Of a stretch of 64,000 nt of DNA, positions 34,274 to 47,142 are shown one piece after another. Position numbers and translations under genes: made by a program. The stretch lies in contig CM060708.1 in the NCBI GenBank assembly GCA_030686995.1, positions 181,386,615 through 181,450,614 on the forward strand, given 5' to 3'. Source of the stretch: Artemisia argyi (lineage: Eukaryota > Streptophyta > Magnoliopsida > Asterales > Asteraceae). A model generated the notes under the pieces. It worked only from the letters and a program-made list of their open reading frames with translations, searched no databases and had not been told where the DNA came from. Position 1 is the stretch's first letter. Every line of letters begins with the position of its first letter.

Positions 34274-36544
34274 TTAGTTTTGTTTTGGGATCCAAACCAT
34301 TTCTGACTTGGATCCGCCTCTTACATAAATGAAATGTAATATTTTGAGAATATTTGATGCAACATTGGATTTAAGAATCCAACATACTGAGGCCTTAACA
34401 GCATTTGCCCTGTTTCCCTTAGCAGTGATATGAACTGTTTGGCTATCAGCAGAAACTGATGGCTTTGCAGTTGTATCCTTTGGTTTCCAAACTTGTTTTT
34501 GGACTACTGCCTTTGTTAGGATGGGTCTTTTAACAACATTTGATGCATATTTGAAAGCATTTTTAGCACTTTCAACTGTTTTTTTTGGGTAAACAGTCAG
34601 ATATGGTCTATCAGCAGAAACCATTTTCCTATCAGCAGTGTTTGCCTTTTTAGATTCGCCCTATTGTTTGTATACCCATTTACCCATTGATTACAGAAAG
34701 CTGCAAGATGGTCAAAACTACCACATGTGTAACAAGCTTTGTTACAAGTGACAAAGTCATCTCTTTGTTGGAGAGACTTGAGGTTGTACTAATTTCTTTG
34801 GTTGCCTCTGGGCTTGTTTATGGTTCTATATTGTTCACAATATCTTACTGGTTGCCTAACATGTTTCACATTGTTTTTAGGCTTTTCAGTACTGTGTTTG
34901 ACGATCTTAGGAACACTTGTTCCTGCTTTCTTAACTACTTCAGGTTTAGACATAACCTGTTTATCCTTTTTATCATCAGATGTTAAGTCCTCAATGATTG
35001 GATCATCTGACTTTCTACAAGAACACACCTTGTCCTTAGGAAGTGAAGTTTTACTTAAACTTTCACTTTCTTTCAAAGGTTTATTAACAACTACATTAGG
35101 TTTTGGTTGAACTCCATATTTTAAAGGTAGATTCATTTTTTTGAAAATGTATAACTTGTTCCTCTAGAGTAGCTATACCTCTTTTATGATTGGTTAAGCT
35201 ATGAGCTGTATCAATTAATTATTTCCTTTGATTCTCATAACGTTTGGTTAAGGTTTCTAAACTTTTAAGAGCAGAACAATTATTTGAACAAACTTTATCA
35301 GATTGTACCTCTGTGGAGAAAGCCATAAGAGCTGTCTGAGGAGAAGCTTCTTCTTCTTCAGCAGTAAAGCTCCAATCAAATCCTAATCCATCAATGGCTA
35401 CCATAGCCTTTAGATTGGTTGTTTCCCCTGTTTTGGACTTGCTTCCAAAACCTCTATTCTTGCTATCTTGCTGTCTTGGCCTTCTACATTCTCTTGAGAA
35501 GTGCCCCAACATATGACAGTTATAGCATTCTATCTTTGACTTGTCAAAACCTGCAGTATCATTGCTGCTGATGGTGAGTTTCTTCCCCATCCTCTGATAG
35601 AATTTCTTAGCCCTCATGCTAAGAAGAGAAATTTGCCATTTTAGGTCCATCTCTTCTAAATCATCATCATTGATTTCTAAGAGATCTTCATGAGTTAACA
35701 TGGACCCATTATCCTGACTTATGAAAAAGGCACAACAAGCCTATTCATTCAATATACCAAAAGTACTGCATGATGAACTAGCAGCACCAATTCCATTATC
35801 AACCTTTTCATCTTTAAATGGGTTTGAGATACTAGGAGATGACATAAAAGCCATGTTCCCAGTATATGAACTAGAGACACCAGTTTTCTTTACTTCTTGT
35901 TCCACAATTTTAAAGTTGCTATACAAATCCATAAGATCCATAGTGTCTATGTCTGGTTTATTCTTCCAGACAACAACATGCATAGCCCACTCTTCTGGTA
36001 AGCTTCTCAGAAATTTTGAGTTTAAATCTTCTTGAGGTATGTCAATCCCAAGAACAGTAAGTTGACTCACAATTTTCTGTAGCCTTGTAAACATGTGGTC
36101 AAGAGATTCATTAATGGTTGATGAGAAGTTTTCAAACTGCTGCTTGAGAAGGGTTTTCTGGGTCTTCTTGGTGGCTTCATTCCCTCCATATCTTGCAATA
36201 ATTGCCTCAAATAATGACTTGGCATCTTTGAATTTGCTAAAGTTTATAAGTTGATCATTTGGAATGGTCATCATCAGCATGCTTCTAGCCTTGAGGTCAT
36301 TCTTCTTCTTTATTCTTTCATCAGCAGTTGTAGGGATAGTTTGAATAGTTGTTATTTCCCTACCTTCAACTGTTGATATAGTGGTTGTGGGTTTGAAAGA
36401 GTTTCCAACTTCAATGATTTCCTAGAGAGTGTAATCCTGCACCTGGAAAAACTGTTCTATTCTTAACCTCGACAATTCAAACTCATTCTGTTTGAGAACT
36501 GGCAACTTTGCAGCAACATTTGTTTGAATAGATTCTGTGTCCAT
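34274..36544 (-). pseudogene. Copia B gag, broken
   Basis: The start is ATG 36544 (MDTESIQTNVAAKL). The capsid-like domain includes SLFEAIIARYGG, KKTQKTLLKQQFENF and FLRSLPEEWAMH, and the zinc knuckle CYNCHMLGHFSREC is at 35488-35532. Stops in frame: TAG at 36422-36424 (likely from TGG), TAG at 35741-35743 and TAA at 35219-35221. A frameshift lies near 35140-35200 and a second frame change between 34789 and 34624. The frame ends in WIPKQN at 34274, mirroring the VPKRN end of copia A gag. Confidence 0.87.
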
Positions 36545-36583
36545 TTCTTCTTCTTCTTCTAAATCAAAGATATCAACCTGGAA

Positions 36584-36597
36584 GCTCTGATACCAAC
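36584..36597 (-). other. Copia B primer-binding site (initiator-Met tRNA)
   Basis: GCTCTGATACCA at 36584-36595 gives TGGTATCAGAGC on the element strand, 2 bp inside the 5' LTR. Confidence 0.95.
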
Positions 36598-37347
36598 TGA
36601 GAGGATCACTTGATTTGATCACACACTATGAGGTGTTGGACCTTTGTAATGTGTATATGTGATACTTTGAGTGAATATGATTAAGTATGCGGAATCTACT
36701 TAACCACACTTAGAATGTTTATAGGAAATGGAACTGTGATGCTTGTGTTTATTTAACAAAGAACAATGAAAGTATTTCACCAAACGATTCAATATTTTTC
36801 AAGATAATACGAGTGATCTTCACTATCACTAGGGTTACAAAGACCTTGAATCTTGTGTTTTGTTCTAATTGTTTTTCTCTATGTATATCTCTGTATGTTC
36901 TCTTTTTTTACGCACACTTGTATCATATCTAAGATCTTCCTTTTATAGTCCAAGTAAAAGATCTTTTTCAATCTATATGACTCATCTAATTACTAGCTTA
37001 TGACTAATCTTTATTCTAGCTAGATGATGACTTATCATGTTAGTCATTAAGATACAACATGTATCTAGGATTACAACTCACTTGGAGTGTTCAATTTGAT
37101 GACTATAACAAAGATATTTTCTTGTATACGTATCAGTAGAATAAGTCATACTTATCTACACAGCTGTTGAATGAGTCATAGTAGCAGCAGAATCAATCAT
37201 CAGAAACACCTTCAGTAGAAACGTTCTTCAGCAGAATCCATCAGTGGAAACGTGCTTTGTGCTTTATCAGCAGAAACATACTTGTTGAATTTCCTTTAAA
37301 CCTTTATGCTGAATCTTCTAATTCTTCTGATTATTTAATTCCCAACA
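36598..37347 (-). repeat. Copia B 5' LTR
   Basis: This 750-bp LTR pairs with 28574-29323 with about 5 differences by eye. The right flank CTAGT (37348-37352) is the target duplication. CAGCAGAAAC-type words recur at 37180-37280. Confidence 0.95.
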
Positions 37348-38730
37348 CTAGTTATGTGATATCAATTTAGTTACTAGCAAACATAAATAAACAAGTAAAG
37401 TGGAGAGTAAAGATAGAGCACAACCAAGAGACGCGGCGATTTATAGTGGTTTGGCACGAAGCTCACTCTCCATCCTACTCCACTCCCCGAGTACCACACT
37501 CGAGAGTTATCAATCACTATATCAACACACTCCTTCAAGCGGAGCAATCCGTACACATGCTTACACAAGGCTTAATGACACTAAGCATAATGTCGAGTTC
37601 TAATCATAGTTAGAACCAATCTATTCCAAAGGCCCACGTGGCCACACGAACAAGCACTCTTGTCCATCTAGAATCTTCACCCGATCCATGTCTTCACTTG
37701 TTAGACATACTTGGTTCTTCACCCAAACCAAGCCTTCACACACACGACTCACTTGATTCTTCACCTGAATCAAGTCTTTACATACATATCACACTTGCTC
37801 ATCCCCGATCCAAGTCGTTACATAATGACACAACAAATCCTAACCTACACTTTAGGACATCACTCTCCTCACAATAAAATACATGAACTAATGTAGTTAC
37901 AATACTTCTTGGAACTACATCACCATCCAAGCTCACACAAATACAATACCTGGAACTACATCACCATCCAAGTTTATACCCCATCCTCGACTCACACACA
38001 AGTCGGAAAACAATGACATGATATGAATCCTATCACGTAACACATGTTACATTTGTGTGTGGACACCTATAACATCTCGAATCTTCATAGTTGTCGAGAG
38101 TTCTTCTCTTGCACTTGACGGAAGAGGAAATCACTTATAAACGTATACCGACATATTATAGTGATCAAAGAATAAAAGGAACAAAGACCAGAAAGTTTTG
38201 TGTGTGTGAAAAGTCTTATTTCTGAAAGAGAACAATCAAGTATTTATAGTCGACACAAAGGAGCAGACGGTCCCTTAAATAGGCGACGGTCCTTTATCAC
38301 TAAGGGACCGTCGACCCCTTTATGGGACCGCCCCGACAAACGCTCCCATTTTAGTCCAGATGTGGTGAAAAACTATCTGGTGAAGGTTGGAGGGAAACTA
38401 GCTGTTGTAATGTTTGAATTTGAATTTATTTTCTTAATAAAACATTTCTTTAAAAACACAAAAATACTTTTGTGAAAATGTTTTGTCAAACTTAAAAATG
38501 TAAGTTTAGGTGAAAATAAAAGTCTTTGATCACTTAACTAATGATGGTATAAAGTTTGTTCATACCTGAAGTGATGTTGAAGCAGCTACGTAGAAGTAAC
38601 GAGTTTCCTCAATTAAAAAATTATAAACCGTAACTTTACGTAACATGTCTTTATATTTTGTGATTATCAAAACACGAGAAGACCGAATAATGCGAATAAC
38701 GTTTTTGACATTATTTGTATTAACAGATCT

Positions 38731-40641
38731 GATAGAACTTTTCCATTTGATGATTAACTTTCTCACGGTGCTTTTGATCATTAAGTCTAGACGGATATAG
38801 CAATTTGGTCTTGATGGGAGTTTCTTTTTCTGATTCAAAAACAACTTTTTCTTTTCCTTTAGACGGCTGCACAACCGGAGTTTGGATGTCTTCGGTCCTT
38901 CCATTATCAGTAGGAAGTTCCGTATCCTTTGTCGCCTCAGTTTCACGGTCGACTATCTTAGGAGGAAGAGAAGAAGAGGTAGTCGGAGCCGTTGGTCCAT
39001 TTTATGAAACACCACTACGTGTTGTGATCGCTTTAACATCGCCCCTCGGGTTAGCGATCGTGTTGCTTGGGAGAGAAGTAGTACCCGAGCCCGAGGGTCG
39101 ATCATTTAAACGCTTATTAAGATCATTAATTAGGTTAGCCAATAACCTTGTTGTTTCTTCTTGTTTTGCCATAAAAACTTGTTGGTTTTGAAGCAATTGC
39201 TTAATCAAATCATCCGTGGGTGCTTGATTTTGAATAACTCCCTGGTTTTGATTATTATTGAAATTTTATCCACGGTTTTGAAATTTTCCATGATTATAAT
39301 TTCCATGATTAGCATTTTGAAAATTTCCTTGATTCGGGCCTTGATTTTGATTCCCTTGAAAACCCCGATTTTGATTAAACCCTTGGTTTTGATTTTGAAA
39401 ACCATGATTAGCTCGATTTTGATTTTGATTGACTTGATTCTTACGGTTTTGTACATTGTGATTTTGATTTTGATTTTGAAAACCAGGTGGTCCAAGATAA
39501 TTGTTTGAACGGTAGCTGAGAAGATTTCGATCTCCTTGGGGTTGGTAACCGTTACCATCCGAGTTTGCAGCATACACATTCTCGTGAGCATAGGCACCGG
39601 TTGCCAGACACTCATAATACGGATGTGGACCACCACAAGTCTCACAACATTGATTCACTACATTGATTTAATGAGAAGATTTTTCAATAGCCATTGAATC
39701 TACTTTTTTAGTGAGGGTGGCAATAGCATTCATAATTTCATCATTAACTTTGCTACTAGCATTTGAAGCTTGAAGTTTATTTCTAGCCATCCTCACTCGA
39801 GCTTTATTTTCAATGATTGTGAAAGCTTCTTGAGTTTTTCGAGTCAACAAGTTTCCACCCGCAGCAGAGTTGAGCGAGTCTTGATCGGCAAGACTCAACC
39901 CATTATAGAAAGTATCAATCTGATGTAAAGGTGAAAACCCGTGATTCGGACATTTTTCTAGCAACTTTTTAAATCGTTCCCAAGCTTCGCTGGGGAAAGC
40001 TTGTTGGAATCGAAAGATTTGAGTGCGGAGATTAGAAGTTTTAGAAGGAGGATAAAAGTGATTTATGAACTTGTTAGCTAGATCACCCCAAGTGTGAATT
40101 GAGTTCGGGGGTTATTTTTCTAGCCAAGTTCGGGCTGCTCCTTTGAGGGAAAAAGGAAACTATTTCATTTTAACCACATCATAAGGAACTTGATTAATCT
40201 TTATCGTCTCAGCGATGTCGGTGAAATTCCTAATGTGAACATACGGATCTTCATGTTCAAATCCATGAAATGAGATACTCGTGATGATGTTGAGTAACCC
40301 GTGATTGATTCAAATTGATTTGCTGTGATATCGGGTATCACGATGGCCCTCCTAACACCATTGAAAGGTGATTGGAGTTGTTCCTCCATCGGACAGAGAT
40401 TATAAGCCGGTTGAGGTCCCATCGGAGGGATCCCGTAATTTTGAGCATCACCCATCGGCGGGGGTCCCATCGAAGGGATCCCGTTATTTTGAGCTCCACC
40501 CATCGGCGGGGGTCCCAAATTTTGATCGTTTTGGTTCATTTCCTTAACGGTTGTGAAATATACTCGGTGATTGTGACATATAACCCTTTCGGGATTTGAA
40601 AGTGGAGAAATAAGATTTTGAGAAGATGAACGGGTGATCAT
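38731..40641 (-). pseudogene. G1 gag, decayed
   Basis: The ATG at 40641 (MITRSSSQNLISPLS) is followed by a Pro/Gly/Met linker with three GPPPMG-type repeats. The capsid-like region is broken by several stops and a frameshift (39970-40260). The frame then reads FYNGLSLADQDSLNSAAGG, a Cys/His knuckle CETCGGPHPYYEC (39620-39660) and an Asn/Gln-rich tract of about 85 residues (39270-39520). AITTRSGVS follows, and the frame ends at the solo LTR 2 target site (FYQI at 38731) and resumes at 28451. Stops also occur at about 39665, 39263 and 38999. The start codon lies inside the copia C target duplication. Confidence 0.82.
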
Positions 40642-40643
40642 AC

Positions 40644-41050
40644 TGTAAGACCTTAGATATATCAACTTTTACACAAATATAAGAACTAGATGAAGTAAAG
40701 ATGGTGACTTGGTATAATATGTGTGGCGTTAGATTTGTAGAAATAGAGTAATAAGATGAAGAGAACTTTTATTAAAAAACACACACAATACACACACAAG
40801 CACACACCTCAAATGAGCTTTGAGGTGTTTATATAGTACAAGAGTTAGGATGCCCTAAAGGCTTTCCATGGGCTTGGTCTTGGGCTTGGCTTTCTTTTAT
40901 CTATAAAGGCTTATGAAACATAACTAATAGCATATTAGCTTACCAAGACCAAGGCCCAATGACTAAACTATTACTAATCTTAACCAACGACACAAAGTTA
41001 CAATATGAGAATGACCATCACTTTAATATATATATTTTTTAATGCTAACA
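40644..41050 (-). repeat. Copia C 3' LTR
   Basis: It starts TGTAAGACCTTAG and ends TGCTAACA. The TATA box in minus sense (CTATATAAA) is at 40828-40836. By eye it is identical to 56285-56691. Confidence 0.95.
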
Positions 41051-41064
41051 ATCTCCCCCTAAGG
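41051..41064 (-). other. Copia C polypurine tract
   Basis: The plus strand ATCTCCCCCTAAGG directly inside the LTR gives TTAGGGGGAGAT on the element strand. Confidence 0.8.
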
Positions 41065-43600
41065 GGTGGTCATTCGAATGATGCTCCACGTGAGTGGGTC
41101 TTCCGTGTTCTTTGTCTTTAACTTTGTGTGTCGTTGTAGAATAGTCTTTAGTCTTTGTTCCTTCATGCTTTGTGATCTTTGATAACTGATTTATCATCGT
41201 TCTTTGTTCCTTTGTGATGTGGAGTTATCTGCCTTACGTCACTTCTGCGTCTGTGGCGGTTGTTTGCCATTCCAACATGCTCATACATCTTTGGATTTTG
41301 ATATTCATATGCACGTAGTTCCCTTTCTTACACTTTGATCTTTAGTCTTTATACTTTGTAGATTCTTCTTATTGGCGTAGAATCTTCCTTTGAACTTTGT
41401 GTTGAATAGATCTTTGAGGGAGCTTTCTTTAACTTCCAGATGTATGTATGAGCACGTGGAATCTGTCGCCATGGAGATGAAGTGTCCCTGCATATAAACA
41501 GTTAGCAATAAAACATCCGGTACTTATAGATAAGAATTAGAGATCGTCAACAGCATAGTGTGAAGACTCCTTCTAACCCTTACCAAGGCCGTTCCCATGT
41601 CAGATACTCTCGAGAGAGCTTACAAGACCTACTTAGTAGCTCAATGACTGGGTGAGTCGCTGGGGATCACTCCACGACTGTAGACCGTTTGAAACCACCG
41701 CGAACACTAAGCGTAACCCATAAAGAATTACCGAAGTGACCTGCTGTCAGGGCTGTTTGATGTTGACCCTGGCAGGAATTTCCATTCAATCACTGAGAAT
41801 CACAAAAGTGTATCCTCTCATAAATGTTCTGGCAGATTGCTAAGATCTGCGTAGGACTCTAAAGTTTACATCTGGCGTCCTTAATGATGAACAACCAGTG
41901 TAGAAATATCATGTGTTCCTATGAGATCTTTTGATGAATCTCGGGGCTCTAGACTCGATAAGTGCACATTTGGTTTCCTATGCGGAGATTAGGGAGAGGT
42001 CTCCTGTTTCAATATCAACCATCTCTACGAGACAGGTCGATAGATTATGCCGGTTCCCCGTGAGAATGAAACAAGCTCTTTTAAGAGAACTTGAGTGGCT
42101 AAGAAGGTTTAGTGCAGCGCGTCACTGGGTCCATGACGTCTTGTCTTCAATACCGGTGTCACCTTAGCAACAACCAGTAGCATATGAGTTGAACCCGGTG
42201 TCTGCCCTAAGGTTGAACATTTGGAGGGCTATTTCTTTTCACCCTTTTTCATAACTTTTCTTTTTAATTCTTCAACCCCTTCTTTCTCCTTTCTCATTTT
42301 CTCCTTTTTTCAATCATACCTAAGGACTTCTAATTCTAATCTATTGGATTTGTCCTTGGGTAGATCCCTCCGGCTCTGGCGGATCATAGGACGGTTTTAC
42401 CTAACCTTAGTCACCTTATAACTTCATGACTATCCTATCATTGCCAAGAAACCTTTTATTGAAAATCTCTCAAAGTGTTTATGATAATAAAACACATTGT
42501 TGACACTTCGAGAGTTTTACATTTTTGAAGGACTCCCCCTTCACATGTGCTCATGAATATTTAAGAAATTTGCACATGCGAGAGGAGTTTGCACTTTTGA
42601 ATTGATCCACTTTCAGTGAACATGACCGATTCGAGACACGCTTACATCACTAGTTAGACTAGCTTGAAATTATTACCCGTCCTGGTCAAGTCCAAAGAAA
42701 GTATCTCGATGCGGTACATTCTACTCAGACAAGTCCTATTCGAGACACGCTTACATCACTAGTTAGACTAGCTTGAAATTATTACCCGTCCAGGACAAGT
42801 CTTTTCGATTACTGACATTTTAAGCTTCGTCAATTCGTTGGTACTTTCTGAGTCGGGCTCTTCTGAGATTCAGCCACAATCTTTAAACATCTTTGATCAC
42901 ATTTTAATCATGTCTTCTCCCCTTCAATAATAGCATATCGTGATGTTTTTGATATCAACAGATTAAGAAAAAGCTTTTTGAGAGAAAGACAGATTCTGCA
43001 TGAATTTGGAACATTTTTCTTTTTGTACTCCCCCTTAATGATAGCATATTTAAAATTAATTAAGGGTTTTGAGGGAGTTATCTTGAGCACTAATTTTGAG
43101 AGATTTTGAGAAATCTTTTGAACAATCTTGAAAAAGTGCTCAAGAATTTTGTTTGAAAACGAGTTTATGCTTGAAATCTTTTTCGTTTGTTTAGACTCGA
43201 ACTTTTTGAAAAAGAGTTCGTCATTGAACGTACGAGTCCTTGATTTGAAAATAATCAGAAGTCATCATTAGGGTCCGGGTTTCGTACTGAAGTATACGAA
43301 AGCCATAGTGAAGAAACTTTTGAGAAACGACATGTTTTAGAAAAACATTAAAAAAGAACTCCCGCTCAAGCATCTGTACATATCCGTATCATTGTTGAAT
43401 GACATTTCTAGAAACGTACAGAATATTGATTTATACGAGAGACATGTCGTGAGAAGAATATTTTTGGATTTTTTGATTTTATATAGTTTTTGTATTTTTT
43501 GAAAGATTTTATATTTTTGTATTTTGTTTTTGTTGGTTTTTCAAATTTTGTATTTTGTTTTTCAAAAATATTTACAGCGAAGCGGTTTTGAAAACATTTT
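41065..43600 (-). other. Copia C 3' untranslated region
   Basis: I see no gene in these 2.5 kb. It holds a direct repeat of about 62 bp (separate entry), a pyrimidine-rich tract at 42228-42315 that would be purine-rich on the element strand, and T-rich sequence just before the pol end (43470-43565). Confidence 0.55.
42629..42803. repeat. Direct repeat in the copia C 3' region
   Basis: The phrase ATTCGAGACACGCTTACATC, continuing through CTAGTTAGACTAGCTTGAAA and TATTACCCGTCC, occurs at 42629-42691 and again at 42738-42800, a 109-bp offset. The copies are nearly identical. Both contain the palindrome-like CTAGTTAGACTAG. Confidence 0.85.
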
Positions 43601-45886
43601 TCAAGAGGATTCGAGAAGACGTTCTAGCTCCTCAGGAGTTAGGCTTCGCATGCCAATTCGTCGAACTAAATAGTCAAACCTTTCTTTTGGAAGGGCTTTA
43701 GTGAATAGATCGGCGAGTTGATAATCAGTCTTAACGAAAAATAATTCAACAGTACCCTCTTCCACGTGTTCTTTGATGAAATGGTAGCGGACTTTGATAT
43801 GCTTCGTCTTAGAGTGATGTACGGGATTGCACGAGATGGCTATGGCACTTTTTGAGTCACAATACATAGGTATTCTGTCAAAAGTAAAGCCATAATCTGT
43901 GAGTTGTGTCCGCATCCAAAGAACTTGGGCACAACACGCAGATAGAGACACATACTCGGCTTCGGCGGTTGATAGCGCAGTACAATCCTGTTTCTTTGAA
44001 GACCAGCTTACAAGCTTTTCACCCAAAAATTGTGCTCCACCTGATGTACTCTTTGCTGTAACTTGATCACCAGCATGGTCTGCATCTGAAAATGCTGTTA
44101 GATTAAACTCCGAATCCTTCGGATACCAAAGTCCCATGTTAATGGTGCTTCGTAGGTACCGAAAGATCCGTTTAACCTCTTTGAGGTGAAGTTCGGTAGG
44201 CTTAGCCTGAAACCGTGCTAACAAACAAACAGCAAATTGGATATCGGGTCGGCTAGCAGTTAGGTACATGAGAGAACCGATCATGCTCCGATATTTTTTC
44301 GGATCGATGGGTTTCCCAAACAAATCAGCACCTATTTTTGGTGAAGTGACCATTGGTGTACCAACAGAATCACAATTTTCCATTCCATGTTTTTTCAAAA
44401 TCTCTATTGTATATTTAGCTTGATTGATAAAAATACCACGAGGGGATTGATGGATTTGTAAACCAAGAAAGAATTTTAGTTCCCCCATCATGGACATTTC
44501 AAATTTACTTTTCATGAGATTTTCAAAATGTTTTGAATGGTTAGGATTGGTTGATCCAAAAATAATGTCGTCCACGTAAATTTGAACGATCAAAATGTCA
44601 TCTTTGAACTTTTTGATAAACAAGGTGTCATCAACCGTTCCTTTGGTGAAATTGTTATTGAGTAAGAAAGATGATAGTTCGTCATACCACGCTCTTGGAG
44701 CTTGTTTTAAACCATAAATGGCCTTTTTAAGCTTGTAGACGTAGTCTGGATGATCTCTGTCGATGAATCCCTCTGGCTGACTCACATACACTTCTTCTTT
44801 CAGAGTTCCATTCAAGAAAGCTGTCTTAATATCCATCTGATAGACTGTGATGTTTTTGTGAGCTGCATAGGCTAAGAAAATCCGGACTGCTTCAAGTCTA
44901 GCTACAGGCGCGAATGATTCTTCGAAATCTATCCCTTCTTCTTGTGGATAACCTTTAGCCACGAGACGAGCTTTGTTGCGAATAACAGTCATTTCCTCAT
45001 CCAGTTTGTTCTTCCACAACCACTTGAGGTCAAGAACACGTTTATCAAGTGGTCGTTCAACAAGTTCCCAACTGTCATGTAACAGGTATTGAAGAAATTC
45101 CTCCTGCATCGCTTCAATCCATGGGTTTTCTGCCATTGCTTCCCGAATGTTCTTAGGTACTTTGGTGCTTATTGAGCAAACGTAAATGCACAATTCGAGA
45201 TCGGTGGCAAGTTGTCTCCTCGTCTGAACTGGCATTGAAGGATCACCAATAACATGTACTAACGGATGGTCTTTTGTCCATTGAAACGTAGAAGGGTACC
45301 TTTGGTTGAACGAGTGTGTGTTAGATGGTTCTTGTAACCTTGAACAAGATTCAGCAGAGTCTGATGCAAACGGGTTTTCAAATACTTCTTCTTCTCCTTC
45401 TAACGCAACATCGTTTGAATTAGATGTAGGTTCTTCTTGAAAATTTGTAGTTTGATTTTGCTCATCAACTCTTGGTAGAACAGATTCAATAACTGGAGTT
45501 GCTTGAGTAGATGTTGATGATGTTGAGGTCGTTGGTGCTTCAGCTTCGATTGTGGTAGATGCATCTTGTGTTGGTGGTGGTGGTGGATGGTTTTGAGCGG
45601 GTGCAGCGGAATGTTGATTAGATGCATTTGTCGAAGTTCCACCATAATATTCATCAAACATTAGCTCGAAGAAATTTTCCAGTTCTTGTTCTGAAGGTTT
45701 ATCCATGTTTGTTGACTGAGCTCCTTGAGGTACGAGTCCTGAACTGATGTGTCCAGAAGTCTGCTGGTTTGGTGCGGGTCCTAATCTGTTTTGATTAGAA
45801 GCCATCGGATTAAGCGCGGGTTCTAGAGCGTATCTCTCAGAAGCCATTTGTGAAATCTCGTCAAACTTCACATTCATCGTCTCCAT
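43601..45886 (-). CDS. Copia C linker, reverse transcriptase and RNase H (761 aa, open)
   Basis: The frame from ATG 45886 is open to 43601. The first 250 residues are a Pro/Ser/Gln-rich linker. RT blocks: [44 protein letters not shown] and [10 protein letters not shown] (near 44555-44590). RNase H has [21 protein letters not shown] and [14 protein letters not shown], and the frame ends LERLLESS. All catalytic Asp/Glu positions of copia RT and RNase H appear present. It joins the upstream integrase in the same frame through a TGA at 45899-45901 (RVYN then stop), so in one copy the polyprotein is cut. Confidence 0.93.
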   Translation of the reverse strand: METMNVKFDEISQMASERYALEPALNPMASNQNRLGPAPNQQTSGHISSGLVPQGAQSTNMDKPSEQELENFFELMFDEYYGGTSTNASNQHSAAPAQNHPPPPPTQDASTTIEAEAPTTSTSSTSTQATPVIESVLPRVDEQNQTTNFQEEPTSNSNDVALEGEEEVFENPFASDSAESCSRLQEPSNTHSFNQRYPSTFQWTKDHPLVHVIGDPSMPVQTRRQLATDLELCIYVCSISTKVPKNIREAMAENPWIEAMQEEFLQYLLHDSWELVERPLDKRVLDLKWLWKNKLDEEMTVIRNKARLVAKGYPQEEGIDFEESFAPVARLEAVRIFLAYAAHKNITVYQMDIKTAFLNGTLKEEVYVSQPEGFIDRDHPDYVYKLKKAIYGLKQAPRAWYDELSSFLLNNNFTKGTVDDTLFIKKFKDDILIVQIYVDDIIFGSTNPNHSKHFENLMKSKFEMSMMGELKFFLGLQIHQSPRGIFINQAKYTIEILKKHGMENCDSVGTPMVTSPKIGADLFGKPIDPKKYRSMIGSLMYLTASRPDIQFAVCLLARFQAKPTELHLKEVKRIFRYLRSTINMGLWYPKDSEFNLTAFSDADHAGDQVTAKSTSGGAQFLGEKLVSWSSKKQDCTALSTAEAEYVSLSACCAQVLWMRTQLTDYGFTFDRIPMYCDSKSAIAISCNPVHHSKTKHIKVRYHFIKEHVEEGTVELFFVKTDYQLADLFTKALPKERFDYLVRRIGMRSLTPEELERLLESS

Positions 45887-45901
45887 TATCTTTTTCGTTC
45901 T

Positions 45902-47130
45902 TCAATTATACACCCTGAATGCCCTCGAGTTTTCTGAATATCCAATGAAGATTCCAATATCACCCTTAGCTTTTAACTTCCCTAGATCTTCTCTGTCATT
46001 CGTCGGATAGCACAAAGCGCCAAACACGTGAAGGTAAGAGATGTCAGGTTTACGGTTGTTCACTAGCTCATATGGGGTTTTATTGAATCTCGGATGGACT
46101 AAGGATCGGTTTTGAGTAAAACAAGCAGTGGCTACAGCATCAGCCCATAAGAATAGTGGTGCACTAGAAAAAATTAGCATTGTGCGAGCAGCTTCCACAA
46201 GAGTACGGTTTCTTCTTTCAACTACCCCATTCTGCTGTGGAGTTCTAACAACTGATGTTTGATGTGTAATGCCAACATCTTCGAGGTAAGTTCTTAACTC
46301 CTGATTTGTGAATTCTGTGCCATTATCTGTTCTTATAATCCTTACTGGAGCTTGAAGTAGAACTTGAATACGCTTCAGAAAGGTGATGATGATGCCTGGT
46401 GCTTCGTATTTTGATCTCAAAAACTTTACCCAAGTATATCTTGAATAATCATCAACAATCACAAGAATATACTTCTTTCCATTAATGCTTTCAACTCTCA
46501 TTGGGCCACATAAGTCCATGTGCAACATATGTAACCTTGCTTCCGAACTAGGTACGGTTTTGGGTTTATATGATGCTCTTTTGCTTTTTCCTTGTTCGCA
46601 TGATGGACATAGGTGTTCCTTGGTGTATTTGAACTTAGGAAGTCCGGTGACGATGTTGTCTTTGGCTAACTTGTTGATCGTGTCAAAATTGAGATGGGAT
46701 AAACGTCTATGCCACAGCCAGGACTTAGTTTCGGTTGCCCTTGTCATAAGACAAATTGGTGATGTAGAAGCCATTTGGTTGATGTCGATAGCATACAAGT
46801 TTGTACTACGATTACCAGTTAAGAGATCATCACCAACCAAATTTCTAATAAAAACGGTGTTTCTCCTGAATGCAACTTCTAAATCAGCATCACAAAACTG
46901 CCCGACTGAAAACAAGTTGTGTCCCAACCCTTCGACGTAGTAAACTCGAGTGATTAAAAAATTCCCAAACTGAAGATCTCCAAAACCCAGGATAGCTGCT
47001 ACATGATCATTTCCAAAGCGTACAGTTCCCATGAATTTCCAGATGAAATTGATCAGCAGCTTTAAATTCCCGGTCATGTGCTTGGAGCAACCCGAGTCGA
47101 CGATCCAAAGACATATTTCGATAACCTGCC
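45902..47130 (-). pseudogene. Copia C protease end, pre-integrase and integrase
   Basis: The protease site LWIVDSGCSKHMTGN is at about 47075-47115. The pre-integrase zinc domain has WLWHRRLSHLNFDTINKL and CPSCEQGKSK. The integrase core shows LVIVDDYSRYTWVKF, RTDNGTEF and RTPQQNGVVERRNRTL, followed by the C-terminal GIFIGYSENSRAFRVYN. It ends at a TGA at 45899. The frame changes between this piece and the linker at 47074-47463, so an indel lies near 47110-47145. Confidence 0.9.
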
Positions 47131-47142
47131 AAGAACAGAAGA

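Larger units (their letters stand above)
28574..37347 (-). mobile_element. Copia element B (Sirevirus-like, 8.8 kb), inserted in solo LTR 2
   Basis: Its 750-bp LTRs (28574-29323 and 36598-37347) are flanked by CTAGT at 28569-28573 and 37348-37352. The primer site matches initiator-Met tRNA and the polypurine tract equals that of copia A. The order gag, PR, INT, RT, RNase H on the minus strand is copia. Unlike A there is no extra ORF between RNase H and the 3' LTR. About 5 of 750 LTR positions differ by eye. Confidence 0.93.
28457..38725 (-). repeat. Solo LTR 2 (about 1,490 bp without insert), split by copia B
   Basis: The left part is 28457-28573 and the right part 37353-38725. It begins TGTAGAAACTAG and ends GTATTAACA, flanked by GATCT at 28452-28456 and 38726-38730 in G1 gag-pol. 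The start and end match solo LTR 1 (20335-21564). The TATA box in minus sense is at 38241-38249. Diverged repeats of about 48 bp occupy 37675-37830 (TTCACC-N-AATCAAGTC phrases), and a second short direct repeat (GGAACTACATCACCATCCAAG) is at 37911-37972. Confidence 0.82.
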
